From NCBI GenBank assembly GCA_023415055.1, contig JAEZLZ010000064.1:1-43917 (forward strand): a stretch of 43,917 nt of DNA. Reading direction: 5' to 3'. Position numbers and translations under genes: made by a program. The notes beneath the pieces are model-generated. The model worked only from the letters and a program-made list of their open reading frames with translations. It did not search any database and was not told the DNA's origin. Source of the stretch: Bacillota bacterium (GTDB lineage: Bacteria; Bacillota; Clostridia; Lachnospirales; Lachnospiraceae). Every line of letters starts with the position of its first letter. The stretch's first letter is position 1. This document shows, in pieces, positions 34,868-43,461 of this stretch.

Positions 34868-35950
34868 ATGAAGCAGCTGATGAATGATTTACTTTTGGAA
34901 GCTCAAAAGAGAAGAGCGTCTGATCTGCACCTTACAGTGGGGGTACCGCCAAAATGCAGAGTAAACGGTGAACTGGTCAATATGCAACATGATGTAATGA
35001 TGCCACCTGTAATGGAAGAAATGGTTATGGCGATTGTTCCGCAGAGACTGGTGGATACCTTGAATATTAATGGAGAAGTTGATTTCTCCTATGCCATTAA
35101 GAATGTCGGAAGATTTCGAGTCAATGTATTCAAACAAAGGGGCTCCTATGCCATGGTTATCCGAATCATTTATACAGAGATACCGTCACCGCAGGAGCTT
35201 GGTATACCGGATTCCGTAGTTGAATTAACCAAGAAGAAGAGAGGATTGGTGCTTGTATCCGGTCCCGCCGGCAGCGGTAGATCCACCACGCTTGCTTGCT
35301 TGATTAATGTAATTAATTCCACCTATAACAGACACATCATCACCCTGGAGGATCCCATCGAATACCTTCATCGCCATAACAAATCCATTGTGAATCAGAG
35401 AGAGATTGGTACAGATTCGATGTCCTATGCGAACTCTCTCCGCGTCATTCTTCGGGAGGATCCGGATGTGATTTTGATCGGAGAGATGAGAGACTACGAG
35501 ACGCTGCAGATAGCCATATCCGCGGCAGAGATGGGGCATCTGGTATTTTCCACACTGCACACCTTAGGATCAGTAAATACGATAAACCGTATTATTGATG
35601 TATTTCCTCTGCAGAATCAGCAACAGGTCAGAGTACAGCTTGCATCGGTTCTGGAGGCGGTGATATCCCAACAGCTCATTCCGTCCACCGATAGCAACGG
35701 ACGTGCTGCAGCCTTCGAGGTATTATTATCAAATCCGGCTATTCGCAGCTTGATCCGTGACGGAAAGATTAATCAAATAGAGACTTATCTGCAGTCAAGC
35801 AAGAAGAACGGAATGAAGGCGATGGATGATGCTATCTATGAATTGTATCTGTTTGGTAAGATCACGAAGGAACAGGCACTTTCCTTTTCCTTTGATGTTC
35901 CGGCGATGGAAAAGAGACTCTTTTATTTTGTTAAGGACGATAACCTTTAA
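34868..35950 (+). CDS. pilT: PilT-like type IV pilus retraction ATPase with Arg in Walker A
   Basis: A 360-residue protein covering the whole PilT/GspE fold. The N-terminal PAS-like domain ends near residue 100. Walker A reads GPAGSGRSTT (132-141), with Arg138 in place of the usual Lys. Asp box EDPIEYLH, the Walker B GEMRD (205-209) and His box STLHT (228-232) are intact, as is LREDPDVILIGEMRD. The Lys-to-Arg change often weakens ATP hydrolysis. No other pilus gene lies nearby, so it is an orphan in this window. A GAGGGGAAATG ribosome site fits the ATG. Confidence 0.9.
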   Translation: MKQLMNDLLLEAQKRRASDLHLTVGVPPKCRVNGELVNMQHDVMMPPVMEEMVMAIVPQRLVDTLNINGEVDFSYAIKNVGRFRVNVFKQRGSYAMVIRIIYTEIPSPQELGIPDSVVELTKKKRGLVLVSGPAGSGRSTTLACLINVINSTYNRHIITLEDPIEYLHRHNKSIVNQREIGTDSMSYANSLRVILREDPDVILIGEMRDYETLQIAISAAEMGHLVFSTLHTLGSVNTINRIIDVFPLQNQQQVRVQLASVLEAVISQQLIPSTDSNGRAAAFEVLLSNPAIRSLIRDGKINQIETYLQSSKKNGMKAMDDAIYELYLFGKITKEQALSFSFDVPAMEKRLFYFVKDDNL

Positions 35951-36037
35951 GAGGATTGATTTATTCACCATTTAATAGATTAGGTGGCTTATAACACACT
36001 AATCAATATTAAGTTAGCTAATTTAAGAGGATAGTGT

Positions 36038-36043
36038 TATAAT
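36038..36043 (+). promoter_or_regulatory. -10 box directly before the GtrA-like gene
   Basis: TATAAT at 36038-36043 sits right before the ATG at 36045. If it is the true -10 box, transcription starts near 36050, after that ATG, which favours the GTG start at 36087. The -35 is weak (TTAGCT, 18 bases upstream). Confidence 0.4.
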
Positions 36044-36086
36044 TATGGGAAATGCTATTCCAAGGGATGAACGGAAGGAAACGACA

Positions 36087-36512
36087 GTGACATATATAAC
36101 TCGACTAATCAAAAAGGTAGTCAATCGCGAGACGATAGCTTATATCATTGCAGGTGTACTGACTACAATTGTAAATTTTATCAGCTATGAAGGCTTATAT
36201 CGACTTGGTATTCCGAATCTGACAGCCAACGCCATCGCCTGGGGGATCGCAGTAACCTTTGCTTATATCGTGAATAAGAAGCAGGTATTTTTATCAAGAA
36301 GCGAGACAGTATCGGAGGAAGCAACCAAGCTTAGTAAGTTCTTTGGAGCAAGACTAATCACCTTAGGTGTGGAGCAATTGGGAATGTATGTCTTTATCGA
36401 GGTGTTTGGCTTATATCGGTTGCTGGTGAAAGCAGCAATTGCGATTGTTGTAATCATATTGAATTATCTATTCAGTAAGATATTTATATTTAAAGATAAA
36501 AGTAATAAATAA
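36087..36512 (+). CDS. GtrA-like membrane protein
   Basis: A 141-residue protein. GTG 36087 follows AAGGAA by 6 bases; the ATG at 36045 would extend it but sits on a putative -10 box. Four membrane segments are evident: TIAYIIAGVLTTIVNFISY, ANAIAWGIAVTFAYIV, ITLGVEQLGMYVFIEVFG and KAAIAIVVIILNYLF. YIVNKKQVF and FSKIFIFK are the GtrA signatures. Such proteins flip or assist undecaprenyl-linked sugars; no partner glycosyltransferase is nearby. Confidence 0.85.
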   Translation: MTYITRLIKKVVNRETIAYIIAGVLTTIVNFISYEGLYRLGIPNLTANAIAWGIAVTFAYIVNKKQVFLSRSETVSEEATKLSKFFGARLITLGVEQLGMYVFIEVFGLYRLLVKAAIAIVVIILNYLFSKIFIFKDKSNK

Positions 36513-36550
36513 TCAAATAGAAAAGACAATAAAATATCATAACAATACTT

Positions 36551-36596
36551 AGGCTGCCGTAAATAGCATGGATTATTAATGTTTTTACGACAGCCT
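36551..36596 (+). terminator. Hairpin between the GtrA-like and methyltransferase genes
   Basis: AGGCTG-c-CGTAAA pairs with TTTACG-a-CAGCCT around a loop of about 20 bases. A U run is missing after it, so termination is uncertain. Confidence 0.45.
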
Positions 36597-36643
36597 GTCA
36601 AATGTTTATTGCAAATTGGTACAGAACGAACATGGAGGTCAGA

Positions 36644-37852
36644 ATGCATACAGAAAGAGCAATTGTAAAGATAAAAAAGGGTGAAGGAAGAACCTTAAAG
36701 ACCGGAGGTCTTTGGATCTATGATAATGAGATTGACAGGATCACAGGTGATTATGAGAATGGAGATCTTGTCTATGTGCATGATTTCGACGATTATTATC
36801 TGGGATGCGGATATATTAATAATAACTCAAAGATCATGGTTCGTATTATGTCAAGGATGAAGGGGCAGGAGATCGATCATGACTTTCTTACCATGCGTGT
36901 AAAAGCCGCCTGGGAATATCGTAAGACCACCGTAGATACGGATAGCTGCAGAATAATTTTTGGTGAAGCTGATTTTCTTCCCGGAATTGTGATTGATAAA
37001 TTCTCTGATGTGCTGGTAGTTCAATCTTTGGCACTGGGGATTGACCGAATGAAGCTTGAGATATTAGACATACTGAAGGAGCTTCTATATAAGGACGGAA
37101 TACAGATCCGCGGCATCTATGAGAGAAGTGACGCCAAGGTAAGATTGAATGAGGGAATGGATAGGGTCAAGGGCTTTATCGGAGAGTCTTTTGATACTAA
37201 GGTCCAGATTGTGGAAAATGGTGTGCGGTATCTGGTGGATGTCGCTGAGGGACAGAAGACAGGCTTCTTCCTGGATCAGAAATACAATCGTGCCGCGATT
37301 ACCAAACTGTGTAAAGGAGCAAGAGTACTGGACTGCTTTACCCATACCGGATCCTTTGCATTAAACGCAGGGCTGGGAGGAGCGCGAGAAGTAATCGGTG
37401 TAGATGCCTCCGAGCTTGGAGTGGCACAGGCAACAGAGAATGCTGCACTTAACCATTTATCAGACCGGGTAAGGTTTATTGCAGCAGATGTCTTTGACCT
37501 GTTGCCGGAATATGAGAAGAACGGTGAACAATTTGATGTGGTCATCTTGGATCCACCAGCCTTTACAAAATCCAAGAACTCAGTTAAAAACGCAATCAAA
37601 GGCTATCGTGAGATTAACCTTCGCGCCATGAAGCTGGTAAAGGACGGAGGGTATCTGGCAACCTGTTCTTGTTCTCATTTCATGACACCGGAGCTTTTCG
37701 CTGAGACCATCGGACAGGCTGCTAAGAATGTGAAAAAACGTATTCGCCAGGTAGAATACCGGACCCAGGCACCGGATCACCCGATCCTCTGGGCAGCAGA
37801 TGAATCCTACTATCTTAAATTTTTTATCTTTCAGATCGTGAACGAGAAATAG
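36644..37852 (+). CDS. Class I SAM-dependent RNA methyltransferase (RlmI-like)
   Basis: A 402-residue protein. ATG 36644 follows GGAGG by 5 bases; the frame start at 36602 is ignored. The N-terminal PUA domain (about 1-75, KGEGRTLKTGGLWIYDNEI) is followed by an RlmI/RlmK-type domain and the Rossmann fold. GQKTGFFLDQ, LDCFTHTGSFALNAGLGG and DVVILDPPAFTKSK (DPPAF motif) are typical of 23S rRNA m5C methyltransferases of the RlmI group. A catalytic Cys in CSCSHFM follows. Target base is unknown. folC follows after 10 bases. Confidence 0.92.
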   Translation: MHTERAIVKIKKGEGRTLKTGGLWIYDNEIDRITGDYENGDLVYVHDFDDYYLGCGYINNNSKIMVRIMSRMKGQEIDHDFLTMRVKAAWEYRKTTVDTDSCRIIFGEADFLPGIVIDKFSDVLVVQSLALGIDRMKLEILDILKELLYKDGIQIRGIYERSDAKVRLNEGMDRVKGFIGESFDTKVQIVENGVRYLVDVAEGQKTGFFLDQKYNRAAITKLCKGARVLDCFTHTGSFALNAGLGGAREVIGVDASELGVAQATENAALNHLSDRVRFIAADVFDLLPEYEKNGEQFDVVILDPPAFTKSKNSVKNAIKGYREINLRAMKLVKDGGYLATCSCSHFMTPELFAETIGQAAKNVKKRIRQVEYRTQAPDHPILWAADESYYLKFFIFQIVNEK

Positions 37853-37862
37853 AGGGACTCCT

Positions 37863-39170
37863 ATGACATATAAAGAGGCAAGAAAATATATCGAAGATGC
37901 AAATCAATACGGCAATGAGTTGTCACTGGAAGCAATTACAGAACTTTTATCAAGGCTTGGGAACCCTCAGGATGCAATAAAGGTAATCCATGTGTCAGGA
38001 ACGAACGGTAAGGGCTCTACTGCAGCTTATATCGCTTCGATATTATCGAAGGAAGGCTATAAGGTTGGCCGATATATCTCACCGGCAGTTTTTTCCTATC
38101 GTGAGAGAATACAGATTACTCAGAAGAGCAATGAATATATCACAAAACAGGGTGTAGCAGATACGATGGAGCAGATTAAAACGGTCTGTGAATCCATGCT
38201 ACAGGAGGGATTATCACATCCTACTCCCTTCGAACTGGAGACAGCAATGGCTTTTTTATATTTTGTGCGGCAAAAGGTTGATTTTGCTGTTGTTGAGGTT
38301 GGCCTCGGCGGAAGACTGGATGCCACAAATGTGATGAAGCAGCCGGTATGCTGCGTGATTACCTCGATCAGCATGGACCATATGCAGTATCTGGGAGATA
38401 CATTAAGCAGCATTGCGAAAGAAAAGGCAGGCATTATAAAACAAGGTGTACCGATGGTTACCTGTAATAAAGCTCCGGAGATATTGGAGGTGATTATGGA
38501 ACACTGCAAGGAGAAGGAGGCTGCATTAACGCTGGCCGATTCAGACGAAGCGAAAGTGCGTAGTTCTACTCCGGATGGTACGATATTTACTTTTCGTGGT
38601 GAGGAATATGAGATTAAACTCCTTGGCAGACATCAGGTTACAAATGCGGTTACTGCGCTTCAGGTGATATCCGTCTTAAGGCAGCAGGGATATCAAGTCA
38701 GTGCATCGGCAGTACATTACGGATTAACGGATACTGTCTGGAGCGGTCGTTTTGAGGTGATTGGAAAAAATCCGTACTTTATCATTGACGGAGCACATAA
38801 TGAGGATGCAGCCGAACAACTTGCAAAAGCAATTGATGAGTATTTTGGTAATCACAGGCTGATCTTTATTCTTGGTGTGTTTGCAGATAAGGATTATCGC
38901 AAGATATTAGAGCTTACTGCATCGAAAGCGGATGAGATATTAACGATTACTCCAAAGAACAGCAGAGCTTTGCCTTCTGATGAATTAGCGAAAGAGGCAC
39001 AAAAATACTGCCCTACAGTCATCAACGCGATGACTGTAGAGCAGGCAGTTCGACTAGCATATGAGAAAGCATCGGAGGAGGATGTAATTATTGCTTTTGG
39101 CTCCTTGTCCTTTTTAGGAGAACTGAAAAAGCTCCTTATTTATTCGATTGATTTAGATTCGGAGGATTAA
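37863..39170 (+). CDS. folC: Bifunctional folylpolyglutamate/dihydrofolate synthase
   Basis: A 435-residue cytosolic ligase that adds glutamate to folates and dihydropteroate. Its Mur-ligase fold is shown by VSGTNGKGSTAAYI (P-loop near residues 44-57), the EVGLGGRLDATNV block and SMDHMQYLGDT. The C-terminal domain contains DGAHNEDAAEQL. GAGGG precedes the ATG. It probably shares a transcript with the methyltransferase upstream. Its last 35 bases overlap the convergent gene at 39136. Confidence 0.96.
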   Translation: MTYKEARKYIEDANQYGNELSLEAITELLSRLGNPQDAIKVIHVSGTNGKGSTAAYIASILSKEGYKVGRYISPAVFSYRERIQITQKSNEYITKQGVADTMEQIKTVCESMLQEGLSHPTPFELETAMAFLYFVRQKVDFAVVEVGLGGRLDATNVMKQPVCCVITSISMDHMQYLGDTLSSIAKEKAGIIKQGVPMVTCNKAPEILEVIMEHCKEKEAALTLADSDEAKVRSSTPDGTIFTFRGEEYEIKLLGRHQVTNAVTALQVISVLRQQGYQVSASAVHYGLTDTVWSGRFEVIGKNPYFIIDGAHNEDAAEQLAKAIDEYFGNHRLIFILGVFADKDYRKILELTASKADEILTITPKNSRALPSDELAKEAQKYCPTVINAMTVEQAVRLAYEKASEEDVIIAFGSLSFLGELKKLLIYSIDLDSED

Positions 39171-40173
39171 AGATACTCACATCTGCGATTCCGTCCGGAT
39201 CCATGATATAGGTGTTGGTATTGTCAAAATCCTTAAAGAACACATAATTGCTGGTAATATGGATCTGTTTGTAATTGCCCTCCATTAGAGTCTCATCGAC
39301 GAGAGTCTCGAGGTTCATTCGGCAGATCCTATTTTTTTTGCCGTTATCTACTTGATAGAACAGATATTTTCCGTCGTCCGTAATATTATAGGTAGAGCAG
39401 CGCTCGTTTACAATCAGAGTCGGATCAGAGCCATCGTTGTTCATTCGGTAAATCTTATATTTGTCATCCATATTTAGATAATAGATATAGTTTCCGTTAA
39501 AGATAGGATAATAGTAATTTCCTTCAAATATTGGATGGAAAGTAAAACTGGACAGGTCCAGTGCATTGATATTGTGATCCATGGAAAAGCCATTATAAAT
39601 TAATGCATTATCCATGACTGTGGTGGGGATGACGGCATCCTCTAACAATAGTCGATCCATCTTACCGTCAATTTGATACTTATGAAGGAATAAACCGACA
39701 TTAACATCATAACGCTGAAAATATAAATTATTTCCGTAGAGCATAAGATAAGCACCGGGATTGCCGGTAAATGCCTTCAGCCCCTTACCGTTATGCTTCA
39801 CCCGGTATACTCCGGTATTAAAGAACATAAGAATACTATTTACTTGATTCTCCCTGGTGTTATTTGCTCTGACGTAATATAGGTAGTTTTCATCAGCATT
39901 GATAAAGACTGATTTATCTTTATAGACAAGCTTCACATTCGATAAATCGGAATCCATCACATACAGACTTCCGTCTGCAGCATCGTTGCTGAAGAAAATC
40001 TTCTCTCCTTGCTCACAAAAGAGCCCGCCATTATAGATATTGCCGCTGGTATTTCCGATTTCATTTTCCTCATTATAATAGGTTCGGCCTGAATTATAGA
40101 TTAGGATAATCCCCATTCCAAGTATTGTAGCTGTCGCAAGGATAATAAGCACTCGTAAGACTACTTTTAACAT
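39136..40173 (-). CDS. Membrane-anchored DUF5050-like beta-propeller protein
   Basis: A 345-residue protein. ATG 40173 follows GGAGGT by 4 bases. One N-terminal span (residues about 4-24, VVLRVLIILATATILGMGIIL) anchors it. The rest is a series of repeats of the kind YYVRAN, LYFQRYD, IYYLNMDDKYKIYRMNNDG, spaced about 40 residues, matching DUF5050/TolB-like propellers outside the membrane. No catalytic residues can be named; a sensor or scaffold role is possible. The 3' end overlaps folC by 35 bases, tail to tail. Confidence 0.8.
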   Translation of the reverse strand: MLKVVLRVLIILATATILGMGIILIYNSGRTYYNEENEIGNTSGNIYNGGLFCEQGEKIFFSNDAADGSLYVMDSDLSNVKLVYKDKSVFINADENYLYYVRANNTRENQVNSILMFFNTGVYRVKHNGKGLKAFTGNPGAYLMLYGNNLYFQRYDVNVGLFLHKYQIDGKMDRLLLEDAVIPTTVMDNALIYNGFSMDHNINALDLSSFTFHPIFEGNYYYPIFNGNYIYYLNMDDKYKIYRMNNDGSDPTLIVNERCSTYNITDDGKYLFYQVDNGKKNRICRMNLETLVDETLMEGNYKQIHITSNYVFFKDFDNTNTYIMDPDGIADVSIFNPPNLNQSNK

Positions 40174-40398
40174 AAGTACCTCCACAGGTTAAGATTTTTC
40201 GCTTGTAATTACCGGATATTTATGTTTATTTACTGCTTATATAACTATTCCTATTATATAACTTCATTAAAGTGAATGCAAGACACGAATATGCAATGAG
40301 GATGGAGAGGGTATTTCACTAAGTTCTGTGTTGCATATACGTTCTTCTAATAGTATAATGAGTCAAAAGATAGGGTAACGAAAGAAAAGCGGAGGTTC

Positions 40399-41541
40399 AT
40401 GATGGTTGACTTAATAGAAAGCAGAAAGAAGATTGATGAGATTGACCGCCAGATTGTAGAGCTGTTTGAGAAGAGAATGGAGCTGACGCTTCTTATCGCT
40501 GATTATAAAAAGAGTGTAGGCAAACCGGTTTTTGACGCGGCTAGAGAGGAAGAGAAGCTCACAGCACTAGGCTTGTTAACAAAGAATGAGTTTAATCGTA
40601 AGGCAATCGCGGATCTTTTTAAGCAAATCATGTCCATGAGCCGGAGATTACAATATACCATACTTGAGAATAATGATAGTCTGGGTTTTCATGCGGTAGA
40701 GAATTTACCGAAAGAGAAGAATACAAATGTAGCTTTCTACGGGGAACGGGGAGCATATACTGAACAGGCGATGCTTCAATATTTCCAGACAGAGGTTACC
40801 AGCATGCCGATGGAGACCTTTGACGAGGTTATGAGGGCTGTCCGGAATGGTGAGGCCGAGTATGGAGTTCTACCGATCGAGAATTCCTCTACCGGAACCT
40901 TATCTGATATCTTTGATCTTTTGGCAGAATATGATAACTATATCATCGGAGAGCAGTTGGTGAAAATAGAACATAATCTCTGGGGACTGCCGGGAGCTTC
41001 CATTTCTGATATAACCAGAGTGTATTCCCACCGGCAGGGACTATTGCAGTGCTCCGAGTTTTTAAAGCAGCATCCAAAGATTGAGCAGATCGTAGGCGGA
41101 AGTACTGCGGGTAGTGCCCGCAAGGTATTTGCAGAGCAGGATATTACCCAGGCAGCCATTGCAAGCAGAAGAGCCGGTGAGTATCATGGCTTGCAGCTGC
41201 TTCAGGAGGGAATTCACAACGAGGATCATAATACAACCAGATTCATAATTATTTCCAATCAAAGAATATATGAGCAGGGAGCAGGACGTACCAGTATCTG
41301 TTTCGCTCTTCCGCATAAGAGCGGAGCTTTGTATCATATGCTTGCTCACTTTATCTATAATAACATCAATTTGACCAAGATCGAATCAAGACCGATTGCC
41401 GGAAAAGCATTCGCCTATCGGTTCTTCGTCGATATTGAAGGCGGTTTGGATCACCCCGCAGTGATGAATGCACTTCATTGTATTAAAGAAGAAGCAATCG
41501 AGATGAAGATACTCGGCTGTTATGTACCGATTCAAGCCTAG
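40399..41541 (+). CDS. pheA: Bifunctional chorismate mutase / prephenate dehydratase
   Basis: A 380-residue P-protein, the first two steps of phenylalanine synthesis from chorismate. The AroQ chorismate mutase domain (about 1-85) has RKKIDEIDRQIVELFEKRME. The prephenate dehydratase domain (about 108-290) has FYGERGAYTEQA, LPIENSSTGTL and the NTTRF motif. A C-terminal ACT domain (about 300-378) carries KIESRPI and GKAFAYRFFVD for phenylalanine feedback. GGAGG precedes the ATG. The gene is monocistronic here, with no leader peptide that I can recognise. Confidence 0.96.
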   Translation: MMVDLIESRKKIDEIDRQIVELFEKRMELTLLIADYKKSVGKPVFDAAREEEKLTALGLLTKNEFNRKAIADLFKQIMSMSRRLQYTILENNDSLGFHAVENLPKEKNTNVAFYGERGAYTEQAMLQYFQTEVTSMPMETFDEVMRAVRNGEAEYGVLPIENSSTGTLSDIFDLLAEYDNYIIGEQLVKIEHNLWGLPGASISDITRVYSHRQGLLQCSEFLKQHPKIEQIVGGSTAGSARKVFAEQDITQAAIASRRAGEYHGLQLLQEGIHNEDHNTTRFIIISNQRIYEQGAGRTSICFALPHKSGALYHMLAHFIYNNINLTKIESRPIAGKAFAYRFFVDIEGGLDHPAVMNALHCIKEEAIEMKILGCYVPIQA

Positions 41542-41722
41542 ACCTTATAAATAGGCATTTGGAGAAATTTTTGAGGATAAAAAGAAGCAAATTCTTCATA
41601 TTATTTTCAAAAACAGAACACAAAGTGAACATAATTTATTGATAGACTATCCTTATCAAAAGGAGATAACAGGATCACCTGATTGCTAACATCTAGATAT
41701 ATTTTTGAAAGGAGAGTTTTAT

Positions 41723-43162
41723 ATGAACAACGAAAATAATAATGAAGAAATGAAAAATGAAGAAACCATCTATTCCTACACCGGTAGCAATATCATTCAA
41801 GACAGTAACCAGAACAATACTTCCGATCGTAATGTAAACAATAGTGCGTATAGCTACACGGATCAATTCGGCAATGGTCAGAATTATGGACAAGGCAATA
41901 TCTATAGTAACATAAACTCCTCTGACGATCCTGGTAAGGTAAAAGTTAAAAAGAAAAGACGTTTTGGAAGAGTTATGGGCTTGACTGCAACAGCAGTTGC
42001 CTTCGGACTAATTGCCGGTATTGCATTCCAGGGCTATTATATGTTAGCATGGCCCGAGGATACAAAGCTGAATGCTGGTAATAAGGGAAGTAATCTACAG
42101 ATAGCTGAGGTTTCGCAGAATAGTGGATCAAAAGATACCATAAGTCCAACAACCAACCAGTCGGACGCCGTAGTTACTGATGTTTCTGATGTTGTAGAGA
42201 AGGTCATGCCTTCTATCGTAGCCATCAACTCAAAGGCAACGGTTACAACTCAGGATTTCTTCGGTAGAGAATATGCTCAGGAATCAGAGGGTAGCGGCTC
42301 CGGTATCATTATCGGACAAAATGGTTCCGAGTTATTAATTGTAACCAATAACCATGTGGTTGAGGGCGCTACTGCGATTGAAATCGTTTTTGCAGATGAG
42401 ACAAAGACTTCCGCTACCGTGAAGGGAGCAGATGCCAATGCAGACTTGGCAGTTCTTACGGTTGATATTAATAGCTTATCACAGGAGACAGCATCTACGA
42501 TTAAAACAGCAACCTTAGGTGATTCAAATAATACGGTACCCGGTGAGATGGTAATTGCAATCGGTAATGCTCTTGGCTACGGACAATCTGTAACCGTAGG
42601 ATATGTAAGTGCGGTGAATCGTGAGGTAACCATTGACAACCAGAAGATGACTCTCCTTCAGACAGATGCAGCGATCAATCCCGGTAACAGCGGCGGTGCT
42701 TTGCTGAATACAGCCGGAGAAGTGATTGGTATCAACTCCGTGAAGTTCGCATCACAGGAAGTAGAAGGAATGGGTTATGCAATTCCAATCTCAAATGCTC
42801 TCCCGATGATTAATGAGCTCATGAACCGTGAAGTAATTGCAGTAAAAGATCAGGGCTTTTTAGGAATAGATTCCTCAACCGCGCAGGAAGTAACCGAGAT
42901 TTATTCTGAGCGTTTCAATATGCCAATCGGTATCTATGTTAACGGAGTAGTAAAGGATTCACCGGCAGAGAAGGCAGGATTAATGCAGGGAGATATCATC
43001 ACCGGTTTGGACGGCAGTAAAATCGAAACAATTGAGGATCTGAAAAATGCGCTCGGCTACAAGAAGGCAGGTCAGACCGTGGATCTTACGATCCAGGTAC
43101 TTAATGGTGGATCCTATGTTGAGAAGGTATTAAAGGTCACACTTGGTGAGAGGCAGCAGTAG
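41723..43162 (+). CDS. htrA: HtrA/DegP-like serine protease with PDZ domain, membrane-anchored
   Basis: A 479-residue protein. ATG 41723 follows AAAGGAG by 9 bases. An Asn-rich cytoplasmic N-terminus of about 75 residues precedes one span near 82-105 (GLTATAVAFGLIAGIAF). The catalytic triad is His211 (TNNHVV), Asp241 (DLAVL) and Ser323 (GNSGG). A single PDZ domain (about 385-475) has KDSPAEKAGLMQGDII. It degrades or refolds misfolded secreted proteins outside the membrane. A palindrome GATAG-a-CTATC near 41642-41655 upstream could be a stress-regulator site, but no CssRS gene is in view. Confidence 0.95.
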   Translation: MNNENNNEEMKNEETIYSYTGSNIIQDSNQNNTSDRNVNNSAYSYTDQFGNGQNYGQGNIYSNINSSDDPGKVKVKKKRRFGRVMGLTATAVAFGLIAGIAFQGYYMLAWPEDTKLNAGNKGSNLQIAEVSQNSGSKDTISPTTNQSDAVVTDVSDVVEKVMPSIVAINSKATVTTQDFFGREYAQESEGSGSGIIIGQNGSELLIVTNNHVVEGATAIEIVFADETKTSATVKGADANADLAVLTVDINSLSQETASTIKTATLGDSNNTVPGEMVIAIGNALGYGQSVTVGYVSAVNREVTIDNQKMTLLQTDAAINPGNSGGALLNTAGEVIGINSVKFASQEVEGMGYAIPISNALPMINELMNREVIAVKDQGFLGIDSSTAQEVTEIYSERFNMPIGIYVNGVVKDSPAEKAGLMQGDIITGLDGSKIETIEDLKNALGYKKAGQTVDLTIQVLNGGSYVEKVLKVTLGERQQ

Positions 43163-43229
43163 TTAAATCAGAAAAGCTATTATTAATGCAATTGTTGTTA
43201 CCTAGACAATATAGGTAAGGATATATTAG

Positions 43230-43272
43230 GACCAGGCACTTTGATCATAGGATCGAAGTGCCTGGTCTCTTT
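43230..43272 (+). terminator. Intrinsic terminator after htrA
   Basis: ACCAGGCACTT-t-GATC pairs with GATC-g-AAGTGCCTGGT, a 15-bp stem, followed by CTCTTTATT. Confidence 0.85.
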
Positions 43273-43461
43273 ATTCATGACAATAGAAAGTTCGCGAAGC
43301 GTGCTTTCTATCGTTTCCTGGTATCAGATTAATAAATAGCAGATGGATCGATGGTGAGTGTCGTAAGTAATAATATAATTTCCGGGGATTACGTGTACTA
43401 GCACAATATTTGTGACCCCTCGAATATACTATAAGGGTAATGATATTCTTCGGAGGATGTT

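Noticed and set aside
43273..43461. Possible thiamine riboswitch before the THI5-like lipoprotein
   Set aside because: The conserved THI-box segments (CTGAGA and the later ACCTGATCTGG-like block) are not found; only a short hairpin is present.
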